A stretch of DNA of 64,000 nucleotides, taken from NCBI RefSeq assembly GCF_000160455.2, contig NZ_ACJX03000001.1:1746001-1810000 (forward strand), written 5' to 3'. This DNA comes from Acetomicrobium hydrogeniformans ATCC BAA-1850. Lineage in GTDB: Bacteria; Synergistota; Synergistia; Synergistales; Acetomicrobiaceae. Shown piece after piece: positions 10,149 to 18,576 of the stretch; position 1 is the stretch's first letter, and each line of letters opens with the position of its first letter. The notes under the pieces are model-generated. The model was given only the letters and a program-made list of their open reading frames with translations. It was not told the origin of the DNA and did not search any database. The translations under genes and the position numbers were made by a program.

Positions 10149-11864
10149 ATGGACACAGATTACCTCTTGATCGCGGTTACGGCTTTGGCTTGCTTGATCT
10201 TTGAAAAAATCACAAAAAGACGATTGACGACTGACCAATGGGATTATACAAGAGATATGCTTATGATTGCCAGCATGTCTTTATTGTCCCTTGTAATTGG
10301 GACAAAAACCTCCTCCATTATAATGGCTTTTGGGATTATTTTCGCCGTTGTGGCTATGGCGGAAAGGTTGTATTCTTCACCGTTTTGGCCTTTTTTGAGG
10401 ATTGCCTTGGCTATAGCATTTGCTCTTGTGGGGCCGCGAATACAATTCATAACTTTGGGCAATGACAGTTTTTACTATCTCTCTTCAGGTGTGGCAATAA
10501 TTGCTACGGCAACTTGGTTGCTATTGTGTCAGACTTTTTTGTCAGAGGTCGATGAAATATCGGGGTTATCCGGGCACCTGATGGCTATAACGTGGGTGCT
10601 TTTATGGGGTGTCAGTTTCTTTTTGGACCAAGGCTTAAAAGATTCTATGTGGATTTCCTTTGCCGGGATATTGCTCTGTCTTATATTTTGGAGCAGGATT
10701 GGCCATACTTATCGGAGGTTAGGCGATCCGTTGGTGTATTTTTGGTCTACCCTTATTGCCGGTACATCCCTCATAGGGGTTAGCAAGGGCGTTACTTTTG
10801 CGACTATTTTGTTGCCTTTGTCGCTATTTGCATTGCCGCTAATGGAAGCCTCTCTCGGTTTTGTTGGAAAGACTTTTGTCGATAGTGCCCGCTGGAGAAA
10901 TGTCTCTCTTTATGAAAAATTAGTGTCTCGAGGCATAGATCACCCCCAGGCTGTTAGGTTGGTCGCGGCTTTTTGTATGACCATAGGGACCTCGGTGGCT
11001 TTGTTTCAGCTTGTCCCATCGCCATGGGGGTTGAAAATATCAATGACCGCTCTTGCGGCAGGAATAGTGGTATTTCTGATTTATGTTGCAAAAAATGCTG
11101 CACCCAAGGATCAGCGCAGACCATCTTTATGGGGTATATTCGTCGATAACGTCTCTTTGGATTATGTCTTAAATAAAGTGATATTCTGGGCAAGTCAAGA
11201 AGATGATAAAAGTTACATGATCGTCACCCCCAATGCTTTAGTTGCCGAAAGATCGAGGTATGATTATGAGCTTAGAGAAGCTGTAAAATCTGCCGATTTG
11301 TCTTTACCGGATGGAATGGGGTTAGTGTGGGCCTTTAAGTTATTGGGCGTGAGAATACAGCAACGAATAGCCGGCATTGATTTTATGAACAATTTGTGTG
11401 AAATGGCAGAAAACAGGGGTATGCCTATTTTCTTACTGGGGGGTAGCAAAGATGTGGTCGAAAAGGCCTCGGCGCGCCTCAACGAAAGCTACCCAAACTT
11501 AAAAATAGCAGGTTTTCATCATGGCTACTTTTCCGAGGAGAGGGATTCTGACATTTGTAAATTGATCAACGAAAGCGGGGCCAAGATACTTTTCGTCGGC
11601 CTTGGGGTGCCTAAGCAGGAAATATGGATCTATCGAAACTTGAAGCATTTAAAGGGTGTAATAGCAATAGGGGTGGGCGGAAGTTTTGACGTTATCTCGG
11701 GACGTTTAAAGAGAGCTCCTGTTGCCTGGCAAAGATTTGGCTTAGAGTGGTTGTACCGGACGATACAGGAACCGTGGAGGCTAAAGCGCATAATGAGATT
11801 GCCCCTGTTCGTGGCATTGGTTTTTTTGACAAAGTTGGGGTTGTGCAATAGGAGGATGGATTAA
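10149..11864 (+). CDS. Degenerate WecA-like membrane domain fused to WecG/TagA (GT26) glycosyltransferase
   Basis: 571 residues. Residues 1-315 are a polytopic membrane domain aligning by eye with MraY/WecA polyprenyl-phosphate sugar-1-phosphate transferases: GVRI-like GPRI near 95, the N-x-x-N-L-x-D-G-x-D-G site now EVDEISGLSG (133-142), FLGD-like RRLGD (189-193), ILLPLSLFALPLME (220-233) and the PF.AD..HLHHRL region now FVDSARWRNVSLYEKL. The catalytic Asp and His residues are lost. Residues 330-560 are an apparently intact WecG/TagA/CpsF domain with VTPNALV, LPDGMGLV, GLGVPKQEIW, GVGGSFDVISG and GLEWLYR. It probably transfers an N-acetylhexosamine onto a polyprenyl-linked sugar at the inner membrane. 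AGGAGG precedes ATG 10149 by 12 bases; its stop overlaps the CBS gene start. Confidence 0.88.
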   Translation: MDTDYLLIAVTALACLIFEKITKRRLTTDQWDYTRDMLMIASMSLLSLVIGTKTSSIIMAFGIIFAVVAMAERLYSSPFWPFLRIALAIAFALVGPRIQFITLGNDSFYYLSSGVAIIATATWLLLCQTFLSEVDEISGLSGHLMAITWVLLWGVSFFLDQGLKDSMWISFAGILLCLIFWSRIGHTYRRLGDPLVYFWSTLIAGTSLIGVSKGVTFATILLPLSLFALPLMEASLGFVGKTFVDSARWRNVSLYEKLVSRGIDHPQAVRLVAAFCMTIGTSVALFQLVPSPWGLKISMTALAAGIVVFLIYVAKNAAPKDQRRPSLWGIFVDNVSLDYVLNKVIFWASQEDDKSYMIVTPNALVAERSRYDYELREAVKSADLSLPDGMGLVWAFKLLGVRIQQRIAGIDFMNNLCEMAENRGMPIFLLGGSKDVVEKASARLNESYPNLKIAGFHHGYFSEERDSDICKLINESGAKILFVGLGVPKQEIWIYRNLKHLKGVIAIGVGGSFDVISGRLKRAPVAWQRFGLEWLYRTIQEPWRLKRIMRLPLFVALVFLTKLGLCNRRMD

Positions 11865-12331
11865 TGGCCATTAAAGCTCAAGAGGTGATGCAAAAAGATC
11901 TAACGGTTTTGTCGAAAGACGATTTGGTTATAGATGCCGTGAAAATGTTTTATATTCATAAAGTTACAGGTGTGCCAGTTGTAGAAGGGAATTGGTATTT
12001 GGTTGGCTTCATCTCCGAAAGCGACATTCTGAAAGCGGCACTCCCAACCTATCTTGAAACCATTACCTCATCGACATTTTTAAGCAATAATGGGGAATTA
12101 TGTCTCTTTGACAAGATACATGATATCGGCCTGAGAAGAGTCGAAGAATTCATGACAAGAGAAGTCATAAGCGTAGACCCTTCAGCGAGTTTGATGAGCG
12201 TTGCGGATTTGATGATTCGAAAAAGGATCAAAAGGCTTCCCGTGGCAAAGGATAGGAAATATATTGGGATAATAGACAGAAGTGCTTTCTGCGAGTTTCT
12301 CATGGAAGGAGGGGTTTTGGGTGAACAATAA
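11864..12331 (+). CDS. Tandem CBS-domain protein
   Basis: A 155-residue protein made of one Bateman module. CBS 1 (about 5-60) has VMQKDLTVLSKDD and VTGVPVVEG; CBS 2 (about 92-150) has FMTREVISVDP and KRIKRLPVA. Such modules bind adenine nucleotides or S-adenosylmethionine and signal energy state. No catalytic or DNA-binding domain is attached. It is coupled by start/stop overlap to the preceding glycosyltransferase and by an 11-base overlap to the first ATPase gene, so it is co-transcribed with the V-type ATPase. A role as an energy-responsive regulator of the ATPase is an inference from position only. Confidence 0.88.
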   Translation: MAIKAQEVMQKDLTVLSKDDLVIDAVKMFYIHKVTGVPVVEGNWYLVGFISESDILKAALPTYLETITSSTFLSNNGELCLFDKIHDIGLRRVEEFMTREVISVDPSASLMSVADLMIRKRIKRLPVAKDRKYIGIIDRSAFCEFLMEGGVLGEQ

Positions 12332-12722
12332 GGATGGGGAAACAGACGGAATCTATGATGATTTAACTGAAGAGTTGGAGTCCTTCAAAAATTTACTGGA
12401 AATTGAATATAAGCAGAGGATAGCCGAAGCGAATAAAACTAGAGAGGAAACCTTAAAGCAAATCCAAGAAATGTATACGAAGAGGATGGAGCTCTTCAAA
12501 CAAGGGCTCAAAAAAGAAGAGGAGACTCTTTTGCTTCAGGCTCACGAGCTGGAAACAAAATATCAGGATCTAGCAAAGGATATGACGGGTAAAATAGATA
12601 AGCCCGGCCTAATAGATGCCATTATATCGGAAATATCGCACGATTTATGGCCAAACCTCGACAGGGGAAGCGAAGAGGAAGGCAATATTGAGGATTGGAA
12701 AAGGGGTATGGATGAAGTTTGA
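12321..12722 (+). CDS. ntpF: V-type ATPase peripheral-stalk coiled-coil subunit (NtpF/G-H type)
   Basis: A 133-residue, highly charged protein with a long predicted coiled coil (about 15-90, Glu/Lys/Gln-rich heptads such as EETLKQIQEMYTKRMELF). It has no membrane segment. Position as the first gene of the ATPase cluster, directly before subunit I, matches ntpF of Enterococcus hirae, whose product pairs with subunit E to form the peripheral stalk. GTG 12321 is chosen because AAGGAGGGG lies at 12307-12315. Sequence conservation in this family is low, so the call rests on coiled-coil character and gene order. Confidence 0.75.
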   Translation: MNNKDGETDGIYDDLTEELESFKNLLEIEYKQRIAEANKTREETLKQIQEMYTKRMELFKQGLKKEEETLLLQAHELETKYQDLAKDMTGKIDKPGLIDAIISEISHDLWPNLDRGSEEEGNIEDWKRGMDEV

Positions 12723-14644
12723 TAGCGGAAATGATCCATCTCAAGATAATAGGCCTGCAAAGGGACAGTAAAGATTTGATAGAGCATATTCGTGGCCTTG
12801 GGGTTTTTCACGTGGAAATCGAAGAGGCCATCGAATACAGGCAAATAGCCGATGAACCAATGGTCGAAAAGATGAAATTTTTGCGGGCTGGCATATTGGG
12901 CCTTTTAGAAGATCTTGGTTGGAGCGATTGGAGTAGCCTGCCCCAGGATCTCGTGGAATCTTTAGGGAATGCTGTTCATCTAGATGATATGGCAGCCTTA
13001 GACGAAATAGAAAAAAGTCTGGTGGAATTTAAGGGGCGCCTATCTGAAATGGCTCACGAGATAAGGGCATTGGAGGAATCAATTTTTGCCCTAAAGCAGG
13101 TTCATTATATAGCTAACCATTTCTATAACTTTTTTACTGAGGAGAAAAAAAGGGGGAAAGCAATATCTTTTTGGCTGGTAGAAACTGACAAGATAAGCGG
13201 GTTACTGAAAAAGGTTGAAAGGAAAATTCGTTCCGCGACTCCTGTTATGGAAAGGCCTTATGTTAACCACAAGTTGCTTTCCCAGGGAGAAAACATCTCT
13301 ATAATGGCCCTTAGTGTGGATCAGGATAAAATCTCTGCTGTTCATGAAATTATGGACGAATTTGGATGTATTTCCTACACTATGCCAAAGACAGTTGCGG
13401 GTGAGTCTACAATAGAATCCCCCACGGCGGCCCAAATGGAACTTAAGTGGTTGCCGGAGAGGTTGGAGCGAGCGAAGAAGACGCTGGATTCGACGAAAGA
13501 AGAGTGGGGTCCCCGTTTAGCGGCTTTATATATATTAATTGATGACAGGTTGGAGTCTTTAATTTTAGAAAATAAACTATCGAGCGAAGGGGAAATTTTT
13601 ACCTTGACGGGATGGATGCCGTCGTCGGAGTTCGAGAAGGTAAAATCATCGCTGAAAAATAGGTTTGGAGAGAGAGTTTTAATTACATGGAGATCGCCCG
13701 AGCCGCGCGAATGGCCTAAAGTGCCTATTTTACTGGACAATCCAAGATGGGCTAAACCATTTGAGCTGTTTCTAAAATTAATGCCCATGCCCGGCTATAA
13801 AAGTACGGATCCTACTGCCTTTATAGCCATATTTTTTCCTCTTTTTGCCGGTTGCATGATTGGCGATATTGGCTATGGCTTGATTTTTCTCCTTATCGGC
13901 TTGTTTAGCTTAAAGGCATTCAGGCGGGAAAATCCGATCCTTAAAGGCGTTTCGCAGATACTTATAAATATTTCGGTAATGAGCATTATATGGGGATTCC
14001 TATATGGGGAATTTTTTGGTGATCTTGGCCATAGGTTATTTCATATGGAACCTCTATGGGTTGAGAGAACGCATGGCATTATTCCTGTCATGGGTTTTAC
14101 CGTTTCTTTGGGTGTTGCGCACGTTATCTTAGGTTTGGCCTTGGGGGCATATGAAGGAGTCAAATACAAGAACAAACATCATACATATGAGCGATTGGGA
14201 ACGTTGTTTACGCTGCTGGGGATTGTATTGTTTGTAGTCGGTTACTTTAATTTAATTGAACTCAACCTGATACCTTTTGTCGTTGCACTTTTGGTGACCG
14301 GCCTTGCATTATTGATTAAAGGAGGAAATCTATCGGGATTTGTGGAAACCATTGGTTCTGTGGGTAACGTATTAAGTTACATAAGAATTGCGGCTATAGG
14401 TTTATCTTCTGCCATATTGGCTATGGTAGCGACAAAGTTCGTGGATGTGTTGGGAGTGACTTTTTTTGGAATTTTATTGGCCGTCCTGATACACTTGCTT
14501 AATTTAATAATAGCTATAGCTGGATCGGTATTGCACTCGGCCCGTTTACATTATGTCGAGTTTTTTGGTAAATTTTACGAAGGCAAAGGTAAACAATATA
14601 AACCTATTAAGCGAAGGAGGGGAACCGCTTGGAGAAAGCCTTAA
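12719..14644 (+). CDS. ntpI: V-type ATPase subunit I (a-like membrane subunit)
   Basis: Stator membrane subunit that forms the ion half-channels against the c-ring. The 641 residues split into a cytoplasmic N-terminal half with coiled coils (1-350) and a C-terminal half with about seven or eight transmembrane helices. In the membrane half, AIFFPLFAGCMIGDIGYGL, GLALGAYEGVKYKNKH and SYIRIAAIGLSSAILA are characteristic; the last contains the essential Arg. The start TTG 12719 overlaps the previous stop. It is followed at once by the c-subunit gene, whose TTG lies inside its 3' end. Confidence 0.93.
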   Translation: MIAEMIHLKIIGLQRDSKDLIEHIRGLGVFHVEIEEAIEYRQIADEPMVEKMKFLRAGILGLLEDLGWSDWSSLPQDLVESLGNAVHLDDMAALDEIEKSLVEFKGRLSEMAHEIRALEESIFALKQVHYIANHFYNFFTEEKKRGKAISFWLVETDKISGLLKKVERKIRSATPVMERPYVNHKLLSQGENISIMALSVDQDKISAVHEIMDEFGCISYTMPKTVAGESTIESPTAAQMELKWLPERLERAKKTLDSTKEEWGPRLAALYILIDDRLESLILENKLSSEGEIFTLTGWMPSSEFEKVKSSLKNRFGERVLITWRSPEPREWPKVPILLDNPRWAKPFELFLKLMPMPGYKSTDPTAFIAIFFPLFAGCMIGDIGYGLIFLLIGLFSLKAFRRENPILKGVSQILINISVMSIIWGFLYGEFFGDLGHRLFHMEPLWVERTHGIIPVMGFTVSLGVAHVILGLALGAYEGVKYKNKHHTYERLGTLFTLLGIVLFVVGYFNLIELNLIPFVVALLVTGLALLIKGGNLSGFVETIGSVGNVLSYIRIAAIGLSSAILAMVATKFVDVLGVTFFGILLAVLIHLLNLIIAIAGSVLHSARLHYVEFFGKFYEGKGKQYKPIKRRRGTAWRKP

Positions 14645-14847
14645 TAGGGCTGGCTGCCGCGTTGGCAGTGGGGATTCCGGCCTTAGCTACAGCTTACGCT
14701 CAGGCGAAAATAGGAAGTGCCGGCGCTGCGACAGTTGCGGAGAAGCCCGAAACGTCTGCCATAATGATAATACTTGAGGCCATTCCAGAAACTATGGTAA
14801 TATTAGGTTTTGTTGTAGCTATAATGCTGATATTGCAATTAGGATAA
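14629..14847 (+). CDS. ntpK: V-type ATPase subunit K (c-ring proteolipid, single hairpin)
   Basis: A 72-residue two-helix proteolipid of the rotor ring. It aligns by eye with the second hairpin of E. hirae NtpK: helix 1 ends ATAYAQAKIGSAG and helix 2 carries the ion-binding Glu in AIPETMVILGF. The Gln in AQAK and the Glu-Thr pair are the residues used by Na+-binding c-subunits, which suggests Na+ coupling. Many bacterial V-type c-subunits are fused double hairpins; this one is the short form, as in Thermus. Start TTG 14629 follows GAAGGAGGGG and overlaps ntpI by 16 bases. Confidence 0.93.
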   Translation: MEKALIGLAAALAVGIPALATAYAQAKIGSAGAATVAEKPETSAIMIILEAIPETMVILGFVVAIMLILQLG

Positions 14848-14865
14848 GAACCGAAGAGGCCGTCC

Positions 14866-15477
14866 ATGGATTTAAATGAACTCAATAAATTTAAGGAAAA
14901 CCTAAAAAGGGAATATGATGAACGCATAAAGGACTATAAGCGACGGATAGAGGAAGAATTGGCCGATATAGCTGCCTCTAAAATGTTGGAACTTGAAAGG
15001 CAAATGGGTGAGATAGAAAAGCTTCATTCAAAGATAATACAGGAGCGTTTGACCCTCTTTCGGCTTAAGGCAATTAAGTTGGGAAAGGATATAATAAATA
15101 AAGAAGCAAACGCACTTTTTTGTTCCATCGAAGAGAGGGTCAAACAAAGGACGGAAGATGCCAGAAAAGAACAATCACATTATGCCAAGATGCTAAAAAC
15201 CCTCATCGACGAAGCGGTTGAAGCAATATCAGACGATAAGATTACGGTTCAACTCTCTCGGGAGGAAGAAGAGATAGCCAAAGGTTTGTCGAAATTTTAC
15301 AGCATAGTATTCGCTGGCAACTCCGACTTTTGGGGAGGGCCCATAGTGGTCGACGAAAAAGGTGAAAGAATTGTCGAAAATACAATCAAAAGTCGATTTG
15401 GAAAACTCACACCCCTCGTCCGACAAAGGATTGGGGAGATCATGTCTCCTCTTCTGGAGGAGATTGAGAGGGCATAG
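14866..15477 (+). CDS. ntpE: V-type ATPase subunit E (peripheral stalk)
   Basis: 203-residue stalk subunit that connects the catalytic head to subunit I. The N-terminal 100 residues are a charged helix typical of E subunits (KENLKREYDERIKDYKRR), followed by a globular C-terminal domain ending FGKLTPLVRQRIGEIMSPL, which caps the A3B3 head. ATG 14866 has GAAGAGG 8-9 bases upstream. It lies between K and C exactly as in the E. hirae operon, and its 3' end overlaps ntpC. Confidence 0.88.
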   Translation: MDLNELNKFKENLKREYDERIKDYKRRIEEELADIAASKMLELERQMGEIEKLHSKIIQERLTLFRLKAIKLGKDIINKEANALFCSIEERVKQRTEDARKEQSHYAKMLKTLIDEAVEAISDDKITVQLSREEEEIAKGLSKFYSIVFAGNSDFWGGPIVVDEKGERIVENTIKSRFGKLTPLVRQRIGEIMSPLLEEIERA

Positions 15478-16501
15478 CGAAAATTATAGCTACTTATGTG
15501 CCGCCCTCAGAGCGAGGGCGGCCAGATTTTATAAATGGGATGAGCTGTGCGCCCTAGCTCGAGGCGACTTTAAAGCTTTGGAATCAGAATTTTTAGAGGG
15601 CCGTTACAGCGAAAGTTACCGTTCCCAGATACTTTCTTCGCTTTTTTCGCCCTTGCGCAAGATCGAGCTTGCAATAATGTTCGAGATAACAAAGCGTTTA
15701 AGATCAGCTCATTTAAAAGCAGAAGGAGAACCTCATGAATTGATGTCTGTGGTATTAAGCAGGGGAGATCTCCATAACTTTCGCGTAATTTTAAGACGAT
15801 TTGCTAGCGATAGGAGCGGTCAGTCGGAGGAATACCTATGGCATTTATATGGGAATCTTTCAAGGGATTTTTTCAAGAACGTTTGGGAGGCAGATGACAT
15901 TAGCTCAGCCAGAAAATGGATTTATTTGTATGGTGATCCCTATGGGATGATATTAGATGAGGCTATGGTAGCTTTGCAGAGTACGGGAAACTTGGTTAAG
16001 GCCGAAAGAGTACTGCTATTAAATCATCTGAAATACCATCAGGACGTTATTTCTAAATATCAAAATAAAAACGGTGCAATAGCTAAAGAATTTTTGGGAA
16101 GGCTAGTTGATCTTTGGAACTTAAATCTTTGGATCCATGAAAGATCCGGGATACAGACGAAAGAAACTCGCGTAGGATATTTGCCAGGAGGAGCGTGGAT
16201 TGACGATAAAGTTTTGTCAAAGGCTAAAGTTATAACTGAAGCCGTACAGGGCACTCCATGGCGAAGGGCAATAAGCAAAGGAGCTTTTATGACGTTTCAC
16301 GAATTTCAATGGCATCTCCAAAAGGAATTTTGGATATGGCAAGTATCGCTTTTTCGCAGGGATCCTCTCGGTTTCGAAGTTCCTTTTGGATATATTGCAA
16401 AAGCTTTGGCGGAGTGGAGCAACTTAAATATGATTGCCATAGGAATTGCCTTTGGTTTACATCCAGATGAAATCATAGGCCGGCTAATCCCTGTAAAGTG
16501 A
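15464..16501 (+). CDS. ntpC: V-type ATPase subunit C (d-like rotor adaptor)
   Basis: 345-residue all-helical funnel subunit that sits on the c-ring and holds the central shaft. Family landmarks are the opening YSYLCAALRARAARF, a region near 50-60 (EGRYSESYRS) and a repeated helical architecture with HNFRVILRRFAS near 110. The start is TTG 15464, inside the 3' end of ntpE. GGAGGAG ends only two or three bases before it, which is unusually close, but no other start keeps the conserved N-terminus in frame. Translation is probably coupled to ntpE. Confidence 0.85.
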   Translation: MRGHSENYSYLCAALRARAARFYKWDELCALARGDFKALESEFLEGRYSESYRSQILSSLFSPLRKIELAIMFEITKRLRSAHLKAEGEPHELMSVVLSRGDLHNFRVILRRFASDRSGQSEEYLWHLYGNLSRDFFKNVWEADDISSARKWIYLYGDPYGMILDEAMVALQSTGNLVKAERVLLLNHLKYHQDVISKYQNKNGAIAKEFLGRLVDLWNLNLWIHERSGIQTKETRVGYLPGGAWIDDKVLSKAKVITEAVQGTPWRRAISKGAFMTFHEFQWHLQKEFWIWQVSLFRRDPLGFEVPFGYIAKALAEWSNLNMIAIGIAFGLHPDEIIGRLIPVK

Positions 16502-16526
16502 TCTTTTTGGGAGGAATTTTATTATT

Positions 16527-16817
16527 ATGAAAGATATAACCGATGAATTCGAAGTAATCGCCTTGGGCAAGGAGATCTTTACTGATCTATGGAGATTATT
16601 CGGTTTCAGATCCGTAATATGCGAGAATCCCAATGATGTGTATTTGATATGGAAAGAACTCATGTCGGAGAATGTCGCTGTGATCGTCGTGGAGGAAGAT
16701 TGGTTTGCCAGAATGCCACTAAGGCTTCGAATCTTAGCAGAACGCTCAGTTGCTCCTGCATGGGTAAAATTTCCTACGTTATTACGAGAAGGGGAGAGCC
16801 TAGTTGCAGGACAATAG
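16527..16817 (+). CDS. ntpG: V-type ATPase subunit F (NtpG)
   Basis: A 96-residue central-stalk subunit with a Rossmann-like fold, predicted from alternating strands and helices: EVIALGKEIFTDLWRLFGF, AVIVVEEDWFARMP and APAWVKFPT. Subunit F binds the D shaft and modulates ATP hydrolysis. It occupies the position of E. hirae ntpG, between C and A. GGGAGGAA lies upstream of ATG 16527. The last 14 bases overlap the start of ntpA. The sequence is divergent, so gene order contributes much of the support. Confidence 0.85.
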   Translation: MKDITDEFEVIALGKEIFTDLWRLFGFRSVICENPNDVYLIWKELMSENVAVIVVEEDWFARMPLRLRILAERSVAPAWVKFPTLLREGESLVAGQ

Positions 16818-18558
16818 GGGATATATTAAGGGAATTTCCGGTTCAGTCGTCACATCTACGTGTTTTCCCAATACCTCCATATATGAAGTTGTGTATGTAG
16901 GCAGCGAAAGGTTGCTTGGCGAAGTGGTACGCATAAGAAGGGATCTCGCTGATATTCAAGTATATGAGGATACTACGGGCCTTCAAATTGGCGACCATAC
17001 GATATTTACCGGAGAGTTGTTATCTATGAAGTTAGGCCCCGGGTTATTGGGACAGGTATTAGACGGCATAGGACGTCCTCTTGAAAGGCTTGGCAAAAAG
17101 TCGCCCTATATATCCAGAGGCACGCATATCGATGCCGTAGACGACAGCGAAAAGTGGTATTTTATACCCCGCCTGCAGAGGGGAGATGACGTTGGACCAG
17201 GGGATATATTGGGAGAAGTTGAAGAAAAGGGCATTAAACATTTTATAATGGCCCCCTTGGCTTTTAGGGGCAAAAACAGCACGATCAGTTGGATAGCACC
17301 GAAGGGCGAGTATGTTGTGGACGATGTAATATGTAAAATCGGTGAAACGACAGTTAAGATGTCTCAGCGGTGGAATATAAGAACACCCCGAAATGTCGGC
17401 AGAAAACTCGATTTAGACAAGCCGTTCTTGACGGGGACTCGCATATTGGACGTTTTTTTTCCTCTCGCTTTGGGGGGAACAGCTGTGATTCCTGGTGGAT
17501 TTGGGACAGGCAAAACAGTTACACAGCAATCCATAGCAAGATGGGCCAATGCGGACATAGTGATTTACATTGGCTGTGGGGAACGCGGTAACGAGATGAC
17601 GGAAGTTCTAGAGGAGTTCCCTTCGTTAACGGATGTACGCAGGGGAATCCCACTGATGGACAGAATGATACTGATCGCAAATACGTCCAATATGCCAGTT
17701 GCCGCAAGGGAGGCGAGTATATACCTGGGAATGACAATCGCCGAATATTATCGCGATATGGGATACAATGTGGCAATTATCGCGGATTCCATCAGCAGGT
17801 GGGCTGAAGCGTTGAGAGAAATTTCAGGCCGACTTGAAGAAATGCCGGGAGAAGAGGGATATCCCGCCTATTTAGCCTCTAGGTTGGCCCGTTACTATGA
17901 ACGTGCCGGAAATGTGGTGCCCCTTGGCAGCCCTCAGCGCAACGGTTCAATATCCGTCATAAACGCTATATCACCCCCGGGAGGCGACTTTTCCGAGCCT
18001 GTTACGCAATCAGGGTTACGCCTTTCAGGGTGTTTCTGGGCTCTGGATAAGGGGCTGGCTACAAAAAGGCATTTTCCATCCATCAATTGGGCTCAAAGTT
18101 ACTCTTTATATCACGAGAACCTAGATCGTTATTTTACAAGGGAAATATCCGAAAATTGGGTGCCCTTGCGAGAATTTGCTCTCAATATATTACATGACGG
18201 CAAGTCTTTGCAGGAGATGGTTCAGATCGTGGGCAGAGACGGGCTTACCGAGGAGGAAAAGTGGATACTTAAATTGTCGGAGCTGATAAACATATTCTAT
18301 CTGCAGCAGAACGCCTTTGATTCGAACGACGCCTATTGCGATCCTAACAGGCAGCTTGTTATGTTAAACACTTTAAAGTTGTTAGATGAAGAGATAAGAT
18401 GGGCTCTTAATAGCGGGGCGTTGTTCGAACAGATAGATTCTCAATTTGCTTTTGTTGCGGACTTAATGAAATTAAGATCTCAAAATGCTGAAGATTACGA
18501 AACCAGCTTGATTTCATATATTACAAAGCTGAAAGAGGAGCTATCAGATCTTATATAG
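16804..18558 (+). CDS. ntpA: V-type ATPase catalytic subunit A
   Basis: Catalytic subunit of the A3B3 head, 584 residues. The Walker A is GGFGTGKTVTQQ near residue 235, where most relatives have GAFGCGKT or GPFGAGKT. The arginine-rich GERGNEMTEVL, the Walker B-like NVAIIADSISRWAEALREIS and the long non-homologous insertion typical of A subunits (about 110-200) are present. TTG 16804 overlaps ntpG. The length and motif set are normal, so the enzyme should be active. Confidence 0.97.
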   Translation: MQDNRGYIKGISGSVVTSTCFPNTSIYEVVYVGSERLLGEVVRIRRDLADIQVYEDTTGLQIGDHTIFTGELLSMKLGPGLLGQVLDGIGRPLERLGKKSPYISRGTHIDAVDDSEKWYFIPRLQRGDDVGPGDILGEVEEKGIKHFIMAPLAFRGKNSTISWIAPKGEYVVDDVICKIGETTVKMSQRWNIRTPRNVGRKLDLDKPFLTGTRILDVFFPLALGGTAVIPGGFGTGKTVTQQSIARWANADIVIYIGCGERGNEMTEVLEEFPSLTDVRRGIPLMDRMILIANTSNMPVAAREASIYLGMTIAEYYRDMGYNVAIIADSISRWAEALREISGRLEEMPGEEGYPAYLASRLARYYERAGNVVPLGSPQRNGSISVINAISPPGGDFSEPVTQSGLRLSGCFWALDKGLATKRHFPSINWAQSYSLYHENLDRYFTREISENWVPLREFALNILHDGKSLQEMVQIVGRDGLTEEEKWILKLSELINIFYLQQNAFDSNDAYCDPNRQLVMLNTLKLLDEEIRWALNSGALFEQIDSQFAFVADLMKLRSQNAEDYETSLISYITKLKEELSDLI

Positions 18559-18576
18559 ATGAAGGGTGTAGTGACG

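Noticed and set aside
18559-18576. ntpB start at ATG 18559
   Set aside because: In frame but adds a non-conserved six residues; ATG 18577 fits the family N-terminus better.
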